DNA of 64,000 nt, taken from the NCBI GenBank assembly GCA_041662445.1, contig JBAZSL010000006.1, positions 15,755 to 79,754 on the forward strand, read 5' to 3'. The notes below the pieces were generated by a model. It saw only the letters and a list, made by a program, of their open reading frames with translations, made no database searches and had not been told where the DNA came from. The DNA is from UASB124 sp041662445. GTDB lineage: Bacteria; Babelota; Babeliae; Babelales; RVW-14. The translations under genes and the position numbers were made by a program. Positions 1-9,171 of the stretch are shown one piece after another (the first letter of the stretch is position 1; every line of letters starts with the position of its first letter).

Positions 1-1804
1 GGGCCAATAACGTCGTTACACTAGGAATAACGAATGAGTAATCGGCCAATGCAAGGAGCTCATGTTGATGGTCAAACGCTACAACGATAAGATGTCCGCC
101 GTGTTTTTTGACGGTAGCAGCTATGGTAAGAAGGCGTCGGTATGTTACCTCATCAAGGACAGAGAAAAGCACTACAGGAACTTGTTGTGTAACCAGTGCA
201 TGCGACTCATGTTCTATTTCCCCAGCAGAAAGCCCGAATGCAAATATTTTTGCAATCTCTCTAAACTTAAGTGCTGCCTCAAGTGCCAATGGATAGCTCA
301 GCTGTTTGCCAAGAAAAATAAACTGCTCATGTGTGCAGTAGCGCGGGATAAACTCTTGTATAATTCTAAGTTTGTTTGAATCAATAACTGCTTCAAGAAT
401 CTCAGCTGCGATAAAAAGAGCTTCTTCTGCATGATGTATCTGTTCAAGACTCTCTTTGCCGCGATCAAAGGCTATGCGGTGAGCAAGCCAGTATAGTGTT
501 GCTACTTGAGTGGAAAAAGCCTTGGTTGATATATGTGCAATTTCTGGACCTGCTTGCATAGGTAAAAAGCCACTTGCTTCGCGCACCATAGTGCTTGATG
601 CAACATTAGTAAGTGCCACCGTGTGATGGTCAAATGAATTTGCCAGTCTGAGTGCCGCAAGCGTATCTTGTGTTTCTCCTGACTCTGAGATAATGAAATA
701 AAGACTATTCCGTTCAGGGAAAAGCGGCATTGAACAAAATTCCGAGGCAATATGGGCTTGGGTTGGAATATTAACAATCTCTCTGAAAAAAAATGACGCA
801 ATATGTGCTGCGTGCCACGATGATCCCGCCCCAATAAGATTGATTGATGTTATTTCTTGAATCTTTTCATTAGTTAGCCCCATGTGCCGCCACAATGATT
901 CATTGTATTCAGAAGGATGATAGCCACGATGAAGCATGAATGTTTCGCTCAGTTCATTATCCATGCAAGGACCAACCGATTTGCAAAAAGCTATGGTACG
1001 GTTGATAGCACGCTTTTGTTCAAAAATTTCTTTGGGAAGGTGATGATCCTGCCAAGCCAGCTTGAAGGCCGATTTATCGGCATCGAACTCCTGAATGTAG
1101 TAGGGAATAGATTTGCCCTCGAAGTTGTACAAATCAATGCTGTCTTTATAGATACAGGCGTACGCATTGTCAGGGAGAAAAATGATGCGGTTAATGGTTG
1201 GTGGGAGAGCTTCTAGATCGGATACAACAAACATTTCGCCCTCGCCGATACCAATACTTAATGGTGAATGTCGACGAAGGACCATGATCTTTTCTGGATC
1301 GGCTTCACTCAAAAAAACAAGCGCATATGCACCGTTGATCTGTTTGGCAAGATCGGCAAGCGCGCGTTTCTCATCTCCATAGCGGCCAAGAAGTGAACTG
1401 AAAAGGTGAACAACAGCCTCTGCATCAGTTGCTGTCGTAAACTCATGATCTTGATCGATCAATCTTTGACGTAACTCTTGGCCTCCTTCAATAGTGCCAT
1501 TGAGTATTCCGGCAAGCGTTTTGGCGCAATTGAAATGGGGTTGGGCGTAATGAGGGTCAGCGATACCATGAGCAGTCCACCTCAAGTGGGCCATTCCGAC
1601 GGTTCCATCAAAAGGTATCGAATGAGCAAGCCGCCGAACAGGGGATATGCCGCCAGCTTCCTTGTGGAAAGAAAAATGTGGGTATCTACTATCGATACAA
1701 ACAAATCCTGCAGAATCGTACTCATAGCGTTCAAGTCGCGTTAGACCATCAAGAACAAGCTGCCGACAGGATCTGTTGCCAATATAGGCTACAATTCCGC
1801 ACAT
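1..1804 (-). CDS. glmS: Glutamine-fructose-6-phosphate aminotransferase (3' end outside window)
   Basis: This enzyme makes glucosamine-6-phosphate from fructose-6-phosphate and glutamine, the entry to UDP-GlcNAc for peptidoglycan and LPS. The reading frame is open from an ATG at 1804 to the window edge (about 601 codons). The product begins MCGIVAYIG, giving the N-terminal Cys nucleophile after Met removal. A class II glutaminase domain follows (LRWTAHG, ERYEYDSAG), then two SIS domains (GAGSSWHAAH, SESGETQDT, FLGKQLSYPLALEAALK, LSAGEIEHE). By comparison with E. coli GlmS about 35 C-terminal residues lie beyond the window, so the gene is truncated by the window and not broken. It is the last visible gene of a minus-strand group with rpsI, tRNA-Thr, dksA and tadA. 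Confidence 0.93.
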   Translation of the reverse strand, partial: MCGIVAYIGNRSCRQLVLDGLTRLERYEYDSAGFVCIDSRYPHFSFHKEAGGISPVRRLAHSIPFDGTVGMAHLRWTAHGIADPHYAQPHFNCAKTLAGILNGTIEGGQELRQRLIDQDHEFTTATDAEAVVHLFSSLLGRYGDEKRALADLAKQINGAYALVFLSEADPEKIMVLRRHSPLSIGIGEGEMFVVSDLEALPPTINRIIFLPDNAYACIYKDSIDLYNFEGKSIPYYIQEFDADKSAFKLAWQDHHLPKEIFEQKRAINRTIAFCKSVGPCMDNELSETFMLHRGYHPSEYNESLWRHMGLTNEKIQEITSINLIGAGSSWHAAHIASFFFREIVNIPTQAHIASEFCSMPLFPERNSLYFIISESGETQDTLAALRLANSFDHHTVALTNVASSTMVREASGFLPMQAGPEIAHISTKAFSTQVATLYWLAHRIAFDRGKESLEQIHHAEEALFIAAEILEAVIDSNKLRIIQEFIPRYCTHEQFIFLGKQLSYPLALEAALKFREIAKIFAFGLSAGEIEHESHALVTQQVPVVLFSVLDEVTYRRLLTIAATVKKHGGHLIVVAFDHQHELLALADYSFVIPSVTTLLA

Positions 1805-1865
1805 CTAAACTCTCTCCAACGCCACAGCTGTGGAGAACTGGACGCACGAAGGAAGGTGAAAAAGA

Positions 1866-2270
1866 TTAACGTTTGACAAACTGAAAGCGTCTGCGAGCGG
1901 CTTTTTGACCATATTTTTTACGTTCTTTGATGCGAGCATCAACAGTGAGGAGGCCGTGTTGACGAAGTACGCTTTTTAAGGTTTGGTTTGAGGCGAGAAG
2001 AGCGCGTGAAATACCAAGTTTAACGGCATCGGCCTGACCACTCATGCCACCGCCGACAACAGCGATTTTGGCATCAAAGTTTTTTTCCATGCCGCAGATT
2101 TTGAAAGGGAATACAACAGCACTACGCGTAAGTCCGGTATCGAAATACGTTTTATAGTCTTTGCCATTGACGACGACTTTGCCGGTACCCGGTTTAAGCC
2201 ATACGCGTGCAACAGAAGATTTACGGCGACCAACGCCATGTTTTGTAAGTGCTGTTCCTGCTTTATCCAT
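1866..2270 (-). CDS. rpsI: 30S ribosomal protein S9
   Basis: S9 is a small-subunit ribosomal protein whose C-terminal tail reaches the P-site tRNA. The 134-residue product has the family features: GRRKSSVARV near the N-terminus, the GTGKVVVNGKDY segment, GGGMSGQADAVKLGISRAL in the core, and the basic tail ending FQFVKR with the invariant Lys-Arg terminus. Usual length is about 130. In many bacteria rplM lies just upstream, but here the upstream neighbour is a tRNA-Thr gene, so the usual rplM-rpsI pair is split. Confidence 0.97.
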   Translation of the reverse strand: MDKAGTALTKHGVGRRKSSVARVWLKPGTGKVVVNGKDYKTYFDTGLTRSAVVFPFKICGMEKNFDAKIAVVGGGMSGQADAVKLGISRALLASNQTLKSVLRQHGLLTVDARIKERKKYGQKAARRRFQFVKR

Positions 2271-2390
2271 AAATGTCTCAGCCTAACGCTTTAAACTGGT
2301 AAGGTGTATAGAAGATGAAAAAATACGATACACAGGGGGTATTCTACAAAATGAGTATGTGTTTGTCAAAATACGTCGAGAATTTGCGAA

Positions 2391-2465
<75 letters not shown>

Positions 2466-2471
2466 CTGAGG

Positions 2472-2816
2472 CTACTGTTCGAAAGCTTCCTGACAGATGA
2501 TGCATCGCGCGGCATAAGGGAAGCTCTCTAGACGTTTTTCCGAAATAGGTTCTCCGCAGTCGACACAGATGCCATATTCCCCTCGTTCGATGCGGCCGAG
2601 GGCGTCTTCCATGAGGTGTAGTTCGTCAATTTCAGTGCGCTGGATTGAGCTTTGCAGATTCTGCATAGACAAGGATTGTACCTCATCTGCGGTGTCTTGT
2701 ACAACTCCGTCAGTCACTTTTTCATGTGTCTGACGAGACAACTGAGTTTCAATATCATCTTTGCGCTTGAGGAGCGTTTTTTTAATCCGCTCAATAAGCT
2801 CTGCCCTCTGCTTCAC
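2472..2816 (-). CDS. dksA: DksA/TraR-family zinc-finger RNA polymerase-binding protein
   Basis: Members of this family bind the RNA polymerase secondary channel and tune initiation, in E. coli together with ppGpp. The 114-residue product has an N-terminal helical part with an acidic tip (DTADEV, compare DPADRA in DksA) and a C-terminal C4 zinc finger: CVDCGEPI followed by CIICQ. It is shorter than E. coli DksA (151). The start is GTG at 2816, overlapping the tadA stop by 4 bp (GTGA), so the two are translationally coupled. Another TraR-like regulator is possible, but the tip motif favours a DksA role. Confidence 0.85.
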   Translation of the reverse strand: MKQRAELIERIKKTLLKRKDDIETQLSRQTHEKVTDGVVQDTADEVQSLSMQNLQSSIQRTEIDELHLMEDALGRIERGEYGICVDCGEPISEKRLESFPYAARCIICQEAFEQ

Positions 2817-3298
2817 GGTCTTCCTTTCTCTTTTTTTGCGCGAACCGTTTTAAAAAAAGCCCGCAAAAGAGTTACGCTTTCACCTGCTCCAACACCACCC
2901 GTTACGTCGAGGCCACGCGCATAAGCCGGGGATTTTGGACTTTCACCTAGGCCGCTTCCAAACAGACGAGACCGTGTCCCAAAAACGATGCTTTCGATCC
3001 GTGAAAGCTGAATAAGCCCGATGCACATCAAACAAGGCTCAAGGGTAACATAGATACAACATCCATTCAATCGCCAATCTCCCAGTTTTTTACAGGCTTT
3101 TTGTATAGCCAATGCCTCGGCGTGGGCGGTTTGGCAATGAAGTGTTTCTACCTTATTATAGGCGCGTGCGATGACGGCTCCATGCTGATTTACAATAATG
3201 GCACCAACGGGAACCTCGCCTTTATTGAGTGCTCGCTGCGCCTGCTTGAGTGCCAAGCTCATGTAATGTGCTTTTTTATCATCCATGTTACAAATCAT
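2813..3298 (-). CDS. tadA: tRNA-specific adenosine deaminase
   Basis: TadA converts the wobble adenosine (A34) of tRNA-Arg(ACG) to inosine. The 161-residue product has the zinc-dependent deaminase signature: HAEALAI supplies the zinc His and catalytic Glu, and TLEPCLMCIGL carries the PCxxC zinc cysteines. Length fits the family (about 160). The annotated ATG is at 3298; an in-frame ATG at 3286 (MDDKKAHYM) is an equally good start because neither has a clear Shine-Dalgarno. The gene heads the minus-strand group and its 3' end overlaps the dksA-like gene. Confidence 0.93.
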   Translation of the reverse strand: MICNMDDKKAHYMSLALKQAQRALNKGEVPVGAIIVNQHGAVIARAYNKVETLHCQTAHAEALAIQKACKKLGDWRLNGCCIYVTLEPCLMCIGLIQLSRIESIVFGTRSRLFGSGLGESPKSPAYARGLDVTGGVGAGESVTLLRAFFKTVRAKKEKGRP

Positions 3299-3307
3299 CG
3301 CGTATTT

Positions 3308-3336
3308 TTGATGGATTCTGAGAGCTTTGTTATACT
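3308..3336 (+). promoter_or_regulatory. Likely sigma70-type promoter of gyrB
   Basis: TTGATG (3308-3313) and TATACT (3331-3336) are separated by exactly 17 bp, close to the sigma70 consensus, about 115 bp before the gyrB start. A second TATACT at 3370-3375 has no good -35 box. Confidence 0.6.
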
Positions 3337-3452
3337 ACTTTCATAAATTTATCCCGTTACAGCGTTGGTTATACTACACTAAATCACTGTGCTAAATAAA
3401 GTTTTTAATGACTTACGGACTGTAACGGCAGCAAATTGATGGGGTGTCTTCT

Positions 3453-5906
3453 ATGGATACAAAAGATAAGAAGAAGTTTTTGGACGAGCAAAAAGCTGCT
3501 GATGAGTATGGTGCCAGCGCAATTAAAGTGCTCGAAGGCCTTGAAGCGGTTCGCAAACGACCCGCAATGTATATCGGTTCGACCGGTATTTCTGGTCTGC
3601 ACCACATCGTCTATGAGGCCGTTGATAACTCTGTAGACGAGGCAATGAGTGGCTTCTGTACAGAGATTAACGTCATTCTTCATGCCGATGGCTCATGTTC
3701 GGTGGAAGATAATGGCCGCGGTATTCCGGTTGGTATGCATCCAACTGAGAAAAAATCTGCTGCAGAAGTTGTTATGACCAAGTTGCACGCAGGCGGTAAG
3801 TTTGAAAAAGATGCTTATCGTTACTCCGGCGGTTTGCATGGTGTTGGTATATCGGTTGTCAACGCGCTTTCAAAGACATTTGAGCTCAAAGTTTTCCGCG
3901 ATGGCAAAATTTATGAACAGATTTACGAGCGCGGCGTTCCACGAGAACCACTCAAGGTGGTTGGTGTCACGGATAAACGTGGAACGTATGAACGCTTTGT
4001 TCCTGATGATAAAATATTTGAGGTAGTTGAATTCAGCTTTGATGTCCTCTCTTCTCGCATGCGTGAACTTGCCTTCTTGACGAAGGGGCTGCGCATTACG
4101 ATTAAAGATGAACGAACCGGTGCTGAGCACGCATTCCACTTTGAAGGTGGTATTGCTTCATTCGTTGAGTATCTTAATGCCAAAAAGAATCCACTGTTCA
4201 AAGAAATTATTCAGATGAGCAAGGACGATGGTGTTTATGTGCTTGATTGTGCTTTGCAATATAACGATGGTTACAATGAACAGACATTTAGCTTTGTAAA
4301 CCAGATTCACACCGTTGATGGCGGTACGCATGAAATAGGCTTTAAGTCTGCGCTGACCAAGGTTTGTAATCGTTACGCCCAAAAATATAACATGCTCAAA
4401 GATGAGTCTTTCTCAAGCGATGATGTGCGTGAGGGACTGGTCTGCGTTATCAGCATGAAAGTTCCAGATCCACAATTTGAGGGCCAGACCAAAGGTCGTC
4501 TTGGCAACAGCGACGTTAAAGGTGTTGTTGATTCATGGGTTTACTCATTTCTTGAAAGCTTTTTTGAAGAGAACCCAACGATTGCCAAAAAAATAATGCA
4601 GAAGGCTCTTTTGGCGCAACAGGCGCGTACTGCTGCCAAGCGAGCACGTGAGTTAACACGACGTAAGAGTGAGCTTGAGTTCTCGGTGTTACCGGGAAAA
4701 CTTGCCGACTGCTCTGAAGAAGATCCGTCAAAAACAGAACTGTATATTGTTGAGGGTGATTCGGCAGGTGGTTCGGCAAAGGGCGGTCGTGATCGTTTCA
4801 CGCAGGCTATTTTGCCGCTTCGCGGAAAAATCATTAACGTTGAAAAAACCCGTATTGATCGCATGCTTGCCAATAATGAAATTAGAGATCTTATTACTGC
4901 CATTGGCGCAGGCGTTGGAAATGCTGAATGCAACCCAGACAAAGCTCGTTATCACAAAATTGCTATTATGACCGATGCCGACGTTGATGGCTCGCATATT
5001 AGAATTTTGCTGCTGACCTTTTTCTTTAGATATATGTTGCCGCTGATTGAACGTGGGTTTATCTACGTTGCTCAGCCACCATTGTATAAAGTTAAAATTG
5101 GCAAAACCGAGCGCTATCTTAAAGATGATTCTGAACTCAAAGGTTTTCTGTTTGATTGGGCGGGGCAGAATGTTCAGCTCAAGATGCATGATACCCCACT
5201 GGCTGCTGATGTATGGCGACGTCTTTTGTCCGATCTTTCAAAATATGAAGAAGAACTTGAGCGTGTGAGCAATCAAATTGAAGCAACGCGTCAGCATGCG
5301 CATGAATTGGTGGTTTTTCTGAAGGATATTGGCTGGGAATTAAATAAATTCTCACCACAACAAATTCTTGAAAAGCTTTCCACATATTTTAAAAAGTATG
5401 CCATAACAACAACTAGTGCTGGCGCTGGCCTTGAAGGAAGCATGTCACTTGAGGGTGATGTGCAGACGGTGCAAACAATGTTGATCTTCAAGGAGCTCAA
5501 GAGAGAATGGGAAATCCCATTGCGCTTTTTTAGCTCTGAAGAAACGGTTAAGCTCGTGGCGCTTTACAACATTCTTGAATCCGTTGAAAAAGATCAATGG
5601 TTACTTATTGTGCAAGGTGAGGATGCAGGTAGCAGTATGTGTGGTGTCTTGAATCTTTGTGATGCCATTGTTACCACGGCCAAATCACTCATGACCGTTC
5701 AACGCTACAAAGGTCTTGGTGAAATGAACGCAGAGCAGTTGTGGGAAACCACGCTTGATCCTGCTCGACGTCATCTGTTGCAGGTGAGCATTGAAGATGC
5801 GCTTAAGGCGGATCAATGGTTTGCTTCATTGATGGGCGAAGATGTTGAAGAGCGACGAACGTATATTGAGAAGCATGCGCACTTCGTGAGAAATTTGGAT
5901 ATTTAA
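3453..5906 (+). CDS. gyrB: DNA gyrase subunit B
   Basis: GyrB is the ATPase subunit of DNA gyrase, which introduces negative supercoils. The product of about 817 residues has the GHKL ATPase motifs (EAVDNSVDEA, EDNGRGIPVG, SGGLHGVGISVVNALS), the transducer segment with QTKGRLGNS, and the TOPRIM domain (ELYIVEGDSAGGSAKGGRD, TDADVDGSHIR). The C-terminal part includes RYKGLGEMN and a long insert, giving a Gram-negative-type length near 800. I prefer the ATG at 3453 over a GTG at 3444 because GGGG at 3441-3444 then serves as a Shine-Dalgarno at the right distance. Length and motifs favour GyrB over ParE. Confidence 0.96.
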   Translation: MDTKDKKKFLDEQKAADEYGASAIKVLEGLEAVRKRPAMYIGSTGISGLHHIVYEAVDNSVDEAMSGFCTEINVILHADGSCSVEDNGRGIPVGMHPTEKKSAAEVVMTKLHAGGKFEKDAYRYSGGLHGVGISVVNALSKTFELKVFRDGKIYEQIYERGVPREPLKVVGVTDKRGTYERFVPDDKIFEVVEFSFDVLSSRMRELAFLTKGLRITIKDERTGAEHAFHFEGGIASFVEYLNAKKNPLFKEIIQMSKDDGVYVLDCALQYNDGYNEQTFSFVNQIHTVDGGTHEIGFKSALTKVCNRYAQKYNMLKDESFSSDDVREGLVCVISMKVPDPQFEGQTKGRLGNSDVKGVVDSWVYSFLESFFEENPTIAKKIMQKALLAQQARTAAKRARELTRRKSELEFSVLPGKLADCSEEDPSKTELYIVEGDSAGGSAKGGRDRFTQAILPLRGKIINVEKTRIDRMLANNEIRDLITAIGAGVGNAECNPDKARYHKIAIMTDADVDGSHIRILLLTFFFRYMLPLIERGFIYVAQPPLYKVKIGKTERYLKDDSELKGFLFDWAGQNVQLKMHDTPLAADVWRRLLSDLSKYEEELERVSNQIEATRQHAHELVVFLKDIGWELNKFSPQQILEKLSTYFKKYAITTTSAGAGLEGSMSLEGDVQTVQTMLIFKELKREWEIPLRFFSSEETVKLVALYNILESVEKDQWLLIVQGEDAGSSMCGVLNLCDAIVTTAKSLMTVQRYKGLGEMNAEQLWETTLDPARRHLLQVSIEDALKADQWFASLMGEDVEERRTYIEKHAHFVRNLDI

Positions 5907-5921
5907 AACCTAGACGTATGC

Positions 5922-5961
5922 AAGAAGTAAGAGGCGGATTTTATTCCGCCTCTTACTTCTT
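5922..5961. terminator. Bidirectional Rho-independent terminator
   Basis: A perfect 17-bp inverted repeat (5922-5938 with 5945-5961) around a 6-nt loop, rich in A/T at its ends, lies between the convergent gyrB and ankyrin genes and can stop transcription from both sides. Confidence 0.85.
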
Positions 5962-5993
5962 TAGGCCGAATTTTTTAAAGCAAGCAATTTGTT

Positions 5994-6923
5994 TTACTCA
6001 ATACCTGCAAGCTTTCTTTCAAGCAGGCTAATGATTTTAGCATTCTGTGCTTTGGCACTGGCCTTTATGGGATCTGTTTCTTTTTTCCCTGGTTGACTGA
6101 TATCGCGTAAGCGAATTTCTTTAGTTCGTGCTATATCAAGCGCGGTGCTTTTACTCTTGTTGGGTAGTGAAAGATCGATTTTTTCGACTTCTAGAAGCGT
6201 GGTTACCGTTTCCAAACAATTACTATTAACGGCATACATAAGAGCAGTCCATCCTTTATTATCCTGCTTATTCACATCGGCAGCTGCGTTCAGTAGTTTT
6301 GATACTGTGCTATTCATGGTGATTGGATCTGGGTTTTGATATGCACCTTTGCAGGCCAACATGAGTGCTGTTAGGCCTGAGCTCTCCTGATTGTTAATGG
6401 TTACATCTTCAGTGCTTGCCAGGAGAACTTGAACGATATCAGGATGTCCATACTCGCAGGCGAGCATTAGAGGGGTTGTTGCATCCTCGGCTCCTGCAAA
6501 GTAGGCTCCGATTTTACGTTTTGCCCCTCTGAAAAATTTACCAATGGTGCTTTTTTCAGCTCTTAATACTTTGGGGAGGAGTTGTTTGACTACATTGGTA
6601 TAGCCAAATTGAGCAGCAGCGCATAGGGCTGCCATACGTTGCTCGGGCGAGGCATTGTCCAGGAGCACGTCAATAACATCGGTGTGACCGCGTGACGCTG
6701 CTGTTATAAAAGGGGTGTTGCCATCGTCGTCATTGGCGTTTGCGTTAGCTCCTAGAGATAAACACCATCTTACTTGTCCAGCATTACCGTAGGCGGCTGC
6801 TTGTAAAAGATCTTTATCGACATTAGTAAGGTTTTGTGGTGGAAAAAGTTTACGCATTGCGGAGACATTTTTATTGCAAAAAAATGCAAAACTAATCATG
6901 AATAGCATCTGTAGCGCGTTCAT
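5994..6923 (-). CDS. Secreted ankyrin-repeat protein
   Basis: The 309-residue product starts with a hydrophobic signal peptide ending NKNVSAM at residue 23. About six ankyrin repeats follow from roughly residue 36 to 275, recognisable by GNTPFITAASRGH, TPLMLACEYGHPDIVQVLL, LTALMLACK and WTALMYAVNSN. A lysine-rich stretch (KFFRGAKRKIG) interrupts the array near residue 130. Ankyrin repeats bind proteins; in intracellular bacteria exported ankyrin proteins often act on host targets, which is the inferred role here. No enzymatic domain is visible. It is transcribed towards gyrB and shares the terminator with it. Confidence 0.88.
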   Translation of the reverse strand: MNALQMLFMISFAFFCNKNVSAMRKLFPPQNLTNVDKDLLQAAAYGNAGQVRWCLSLGANANANDDDGNTPFITAASRGHTDVIDVLLDNASPEQRMAALCAAAQFGYTNVVKQLLPKVLRAEKSTIGKFFRGAKRKIGAYFAGAEDATTPLMLACEYGHPDIVQVLLASTEDVTINNQESSGLTALMLACKGAYQNPDPITMNSTVSKLLNAAADVNKQDNKGWTALMYAVNSNCLETVTTLLEVEKIDLSLPNKSKSTALDIARTKEIRLRDISQPGKKETDPIKASAKAQNAKIISLLERKLAGIE

Positions 6924-7129
6924 ACATACTCCTTTAAAAAAACTGCCACCTTATTTAACACATGCAGCAAGCATACGTCCAGCACGCTGGCCCAAGTCAA
7001 GTATTGTCTTAAGCAAGTGCGTTGGCGCGGCGTACAGGCGCCCATCTGGCGCTGATTATTGACCTTTGCGGTGCGAGTGTGCGACATTAAAACCTGTGTA
7101 TGGTTTTATACCTTTGGGGAGAGGGGTCC

Positions 7130-7612
7130 ATGAAAAAATACGGGTTCACGCTTATCGAGCTCATGATTGTTGTCGCCATCATTGTGTTTCTTGCAGTTCT
7201 TGCAGTACCTCAATTGTTTCACTACAAAGCCAAAGCATATCAGGCTGAAGTTGCTATGAATTTGGCATCATTACATACCGCTCAACAGATTTATTTTGCG
7301 CAACATGGTAAATATGCAACAGCACTTTCTGGTGAAGGAGGACTTGGTTGGAAGCCTGCAGGGTATCGTGGCAATGGTAAAGAGGAAGGCTTTTTTTATA
7401 CCTACGGATTTAATGTTGATGGTGCCCAGGAGGGCGTGCATTATTTTACGGGCAAACTTAAAACGCCGAAAGAAGAGTTAGGAACAACGCCGGTAACTAA
7501 TGAGGGTTTTGTTGCAGGTGCTGCCGGTGTTGCCATTGCTAGCAAGGGTGCCGATGTATGGCATATCGATGAAAATCGGCAGATGGAGCATATTAAAAAC
7601 GGAGTTGACTAG
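7130..7612 (+). CDS. Type IV pilin-like protein
   Basis: This is a pilus or pseudopilus subunit. The start at ATG 7130 follows a GAGAGGGG Shine-Dalgarno and gives a short positively charged leader (MKKYG) and the class III prepilin motif G/FTLIELM. The hydrophobic N-terminal helix (IVVAIIVFLAVLAVPQL) follows. The remainder, to about 160 residues, is a globular head containing AQQIYFAQHGKYA, a pattern common in type IV pilins and T2SS pseudopilins. PilD at 8335-9171 would cleave after the Gly. A secreted ankyrin gene starts 12 bp downstream and is probably co-transcribed. Confidence 0.88.
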   Translation: MKKYGFTLIELMIVVAIIVFLAVLAVPQLFHYKAKAYQAEVAMNLASLHTAQQIYFAQHGKYATALSGEGGLGWKPAGYRGNGKEEGFFYTYGFNVDGAQEGVHYFTGKLKTPKEELGTTPVTNEGFVAGAAGVAIASKGADVWHIDENRQMEHIKNGVD

Positions 7613-7624
7613 GGAGGGGAATAA

Positions 7625-8338
7625 ATGATCTCTCAAAATTCTGTTCTTACGTGGTGCGGTGCGTGTGTATGTGTATGGTTTTGTCCTCTTTCTGCTATGA
7701 CGACACCGCTTCATGCTGCGGTATCTCAACGTGACTTTAAGGAGGTTATAAATCTAGTTAATCATGAAGCTGATGTTAATGCGTGTGATGCGGTGGGTAA
7801 TACGCCTCTTCATACTGCCGCATGTTATGGGTGCGATGTTATTGCGCACGTGTTACTTGACGCCGGTGCCAATGTGAATGCACTTAATAATGATGGTGAA
7901 CAACCATTGCACATAGCGGCATACTGGGGGCACCCAAAAGTCCTAGATGTTTTGCTTGAAGAAGGAGCTTTTGTCGATGCATGCAGTGATAGCGGAAGCA
8001 CTCCTTTGCATTATGCGGCGCTGCATGGTTGGGTCGATGTGGTAGGCAAGCTTCTTGATGCCGGCGCTAATTGTACCCTGCGCAATGGTGGTGGAAATAC
8101 TCCTTTGCATTATGCGGTAATAAATGGAACCGTTAGTGTTGTGAGATTATTTATCAATTTTTCTGGTGAGAAAAAATTGCTTGAACTTAGAAATAAATGC
8201 GGACAAACCGTCCTTGGGCTCGCATGTGAAGAGTTATTACGTCTTGAAAATGCTGGTGATGAACGGCGCTATCAGATTGTTGATTTACTTGAGAAGCATA
8301 GTAGAACATGGATTGTACAACAAAAGTCTGTGTTCTAG
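7625..8338 (+). CDS. Secreted ankyrin-repeat protein
   Basis: The 237-residue product has an N-terminal signal sequence (rich in Cys/Val/Trp) ending PLSAM at residue 25. About five or six ankyrin repeats follow almost to the C-terminus, with near-consensus units such as GNTPLHTAACYG, EQPLHIAAYWGH, GSTPLHYAALHGW and GNTPLHYAVINGT. These are closer to consensus than in the other ankyrin genes of the window. It is 12 bp after the pilin gene. The 3' end overlaps the convergent pilD gene by 4 bp. A host-directed protein-binding role is inferred from secretion and repeats only. Confidence 0.88.
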   Translation: MISQNSVLTWCGACVCVWFCPLSAMTTPLHAAVSQRDFKEVINLVNHEADVNACDAVGNTPLHTAACYGCDVIAHVLLDAGANVNALNNDGEQPLHIAAYWGHPKVLDVLLEEGAFVDACSDSGSTPLHYAALHGWVDVVGKLLDAGANCTLRNGGGNTPLHYAVINGTVSVVRLFINFSGEKKLLELRNKCGQTVLGLACEELLRLENAGDERRYQIVDLLEKHSRTWIVQQKSVF

Positions 8339-9171
8339 ATATACACACCAACTAAAAACGCAGTTAAGTGTGCTCCCAACAGAAGATGTGCGATTGCTCC
8401 AAGAGCAAGAAATGGGCCAAACGGAATTCGCGTGGTGCGATCATGGCCACTCAAGGTAAGATAAAGTATCCCAACCACTAATCCTGTAAGCGAGCCAACG
8501 GCAAGACTTGTCCAAGCGCCAATGGGTCCCAAAAATGAACCAATCATTGCCAGGAGTTCCATATCACCAACACCAAGCCCATCTTTGCCGGTGCATCGCT
8601 TAAAAACCCATGCGATGATCCACAAAATGCCATAACCAATGATGGTTCCTAGCAAGCTTTGCTTGAGTGAAATGGTGGTGAAGTGTAGATACGATGCGCC
8701 TAACCCTAATGGAACCAGCCATAGCGTAAATAGTTGCGGGATAAGAAGTGATTCAAGATCGGTACGTGTGGCAACCATGAGTGCGCTGATAAAAATAAAG
8801 TACGCTGCAAATGACTTTCCTGTATCGGCTAGCAGAGCATCTTTGAGAAATGTTACATCCGTATCCAAAAATCCATAGGGTGCGATAACGATTTTGTTGA
8901 ACAACAACGTTACGATGCAGGCAGTAACAATTTCGGTAAAGGGATAAAGCCATGAAATCGTGGCTTTACAGAAACGGCATTTACCGCGCAGTATAAGCCA
9001 CGAAATAATAGGGATATTGTCGTACCACGCAATTGTGCGCGTGCATGAAGGGCAATGTGACCGCGGAATGAAAATATTGATGCGGTGGATACAACGATGT
9101 GCAACAACGTTTAAAAATGATCCCCAACAAAGCCCGCACAAAAATACGATACATAAAAGGGTGAAATTCAT
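8335..9171 (-). CDS. pilD: Prepilin peptidase / N-methyltransferase
   Basis: This inner-membrane aspartyl protease removes the leader of type IV prepilins and methylates the new N-terminus. The 278-residue product is strongly hydrophobic with about eight membrane segments. An N-terminal cytoplasmic loop has two CxxC pairs (CPSCTRTIAWYDNIP and CRFCKA) typical of the methyltransferase type. The catalytic aspartates are in TRTDLESLLIP and in the GxGD-type motif GLGVGDMELLAMIGSFLGP. It overlaps kdsD by 4 bp, and its obvious substrate is the pilin encoded at 7130-7612. Confidence 0.94.
   Translation of the reverse strand: MNFTLLCIVFLCGLCWGSFLNVVAHRCIHRINIFIPRSHCPSCTRTIAWYDNIPIISWLILRGKCRFCKATISWLYPFTEIVTACIVTLLFNKIVIAPYGFLDTDVTFLKDALLADTGKSFAAYFIFISALMVATRTDLESLLIPQLFTLWLVPLGLGASYLHFTTISLKQSLLGTIIGYGILWIIAWVFKRCTGKDGLGVGDMELLAMIGSFLGPIGAWTSLAVGSLTGLVVGILYLTLSGHDRTTRIPFGPFLALGAIAHLLLGAHLTAFLVGVYI

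Noticed and set aside
1..1804. glmS might be broken because only short frames appear in this region
   Set aside because: Direct translation of the minus strand from 1804 gives one uninterrupted frame with all GlmS motifs; it simply runs out of the window.
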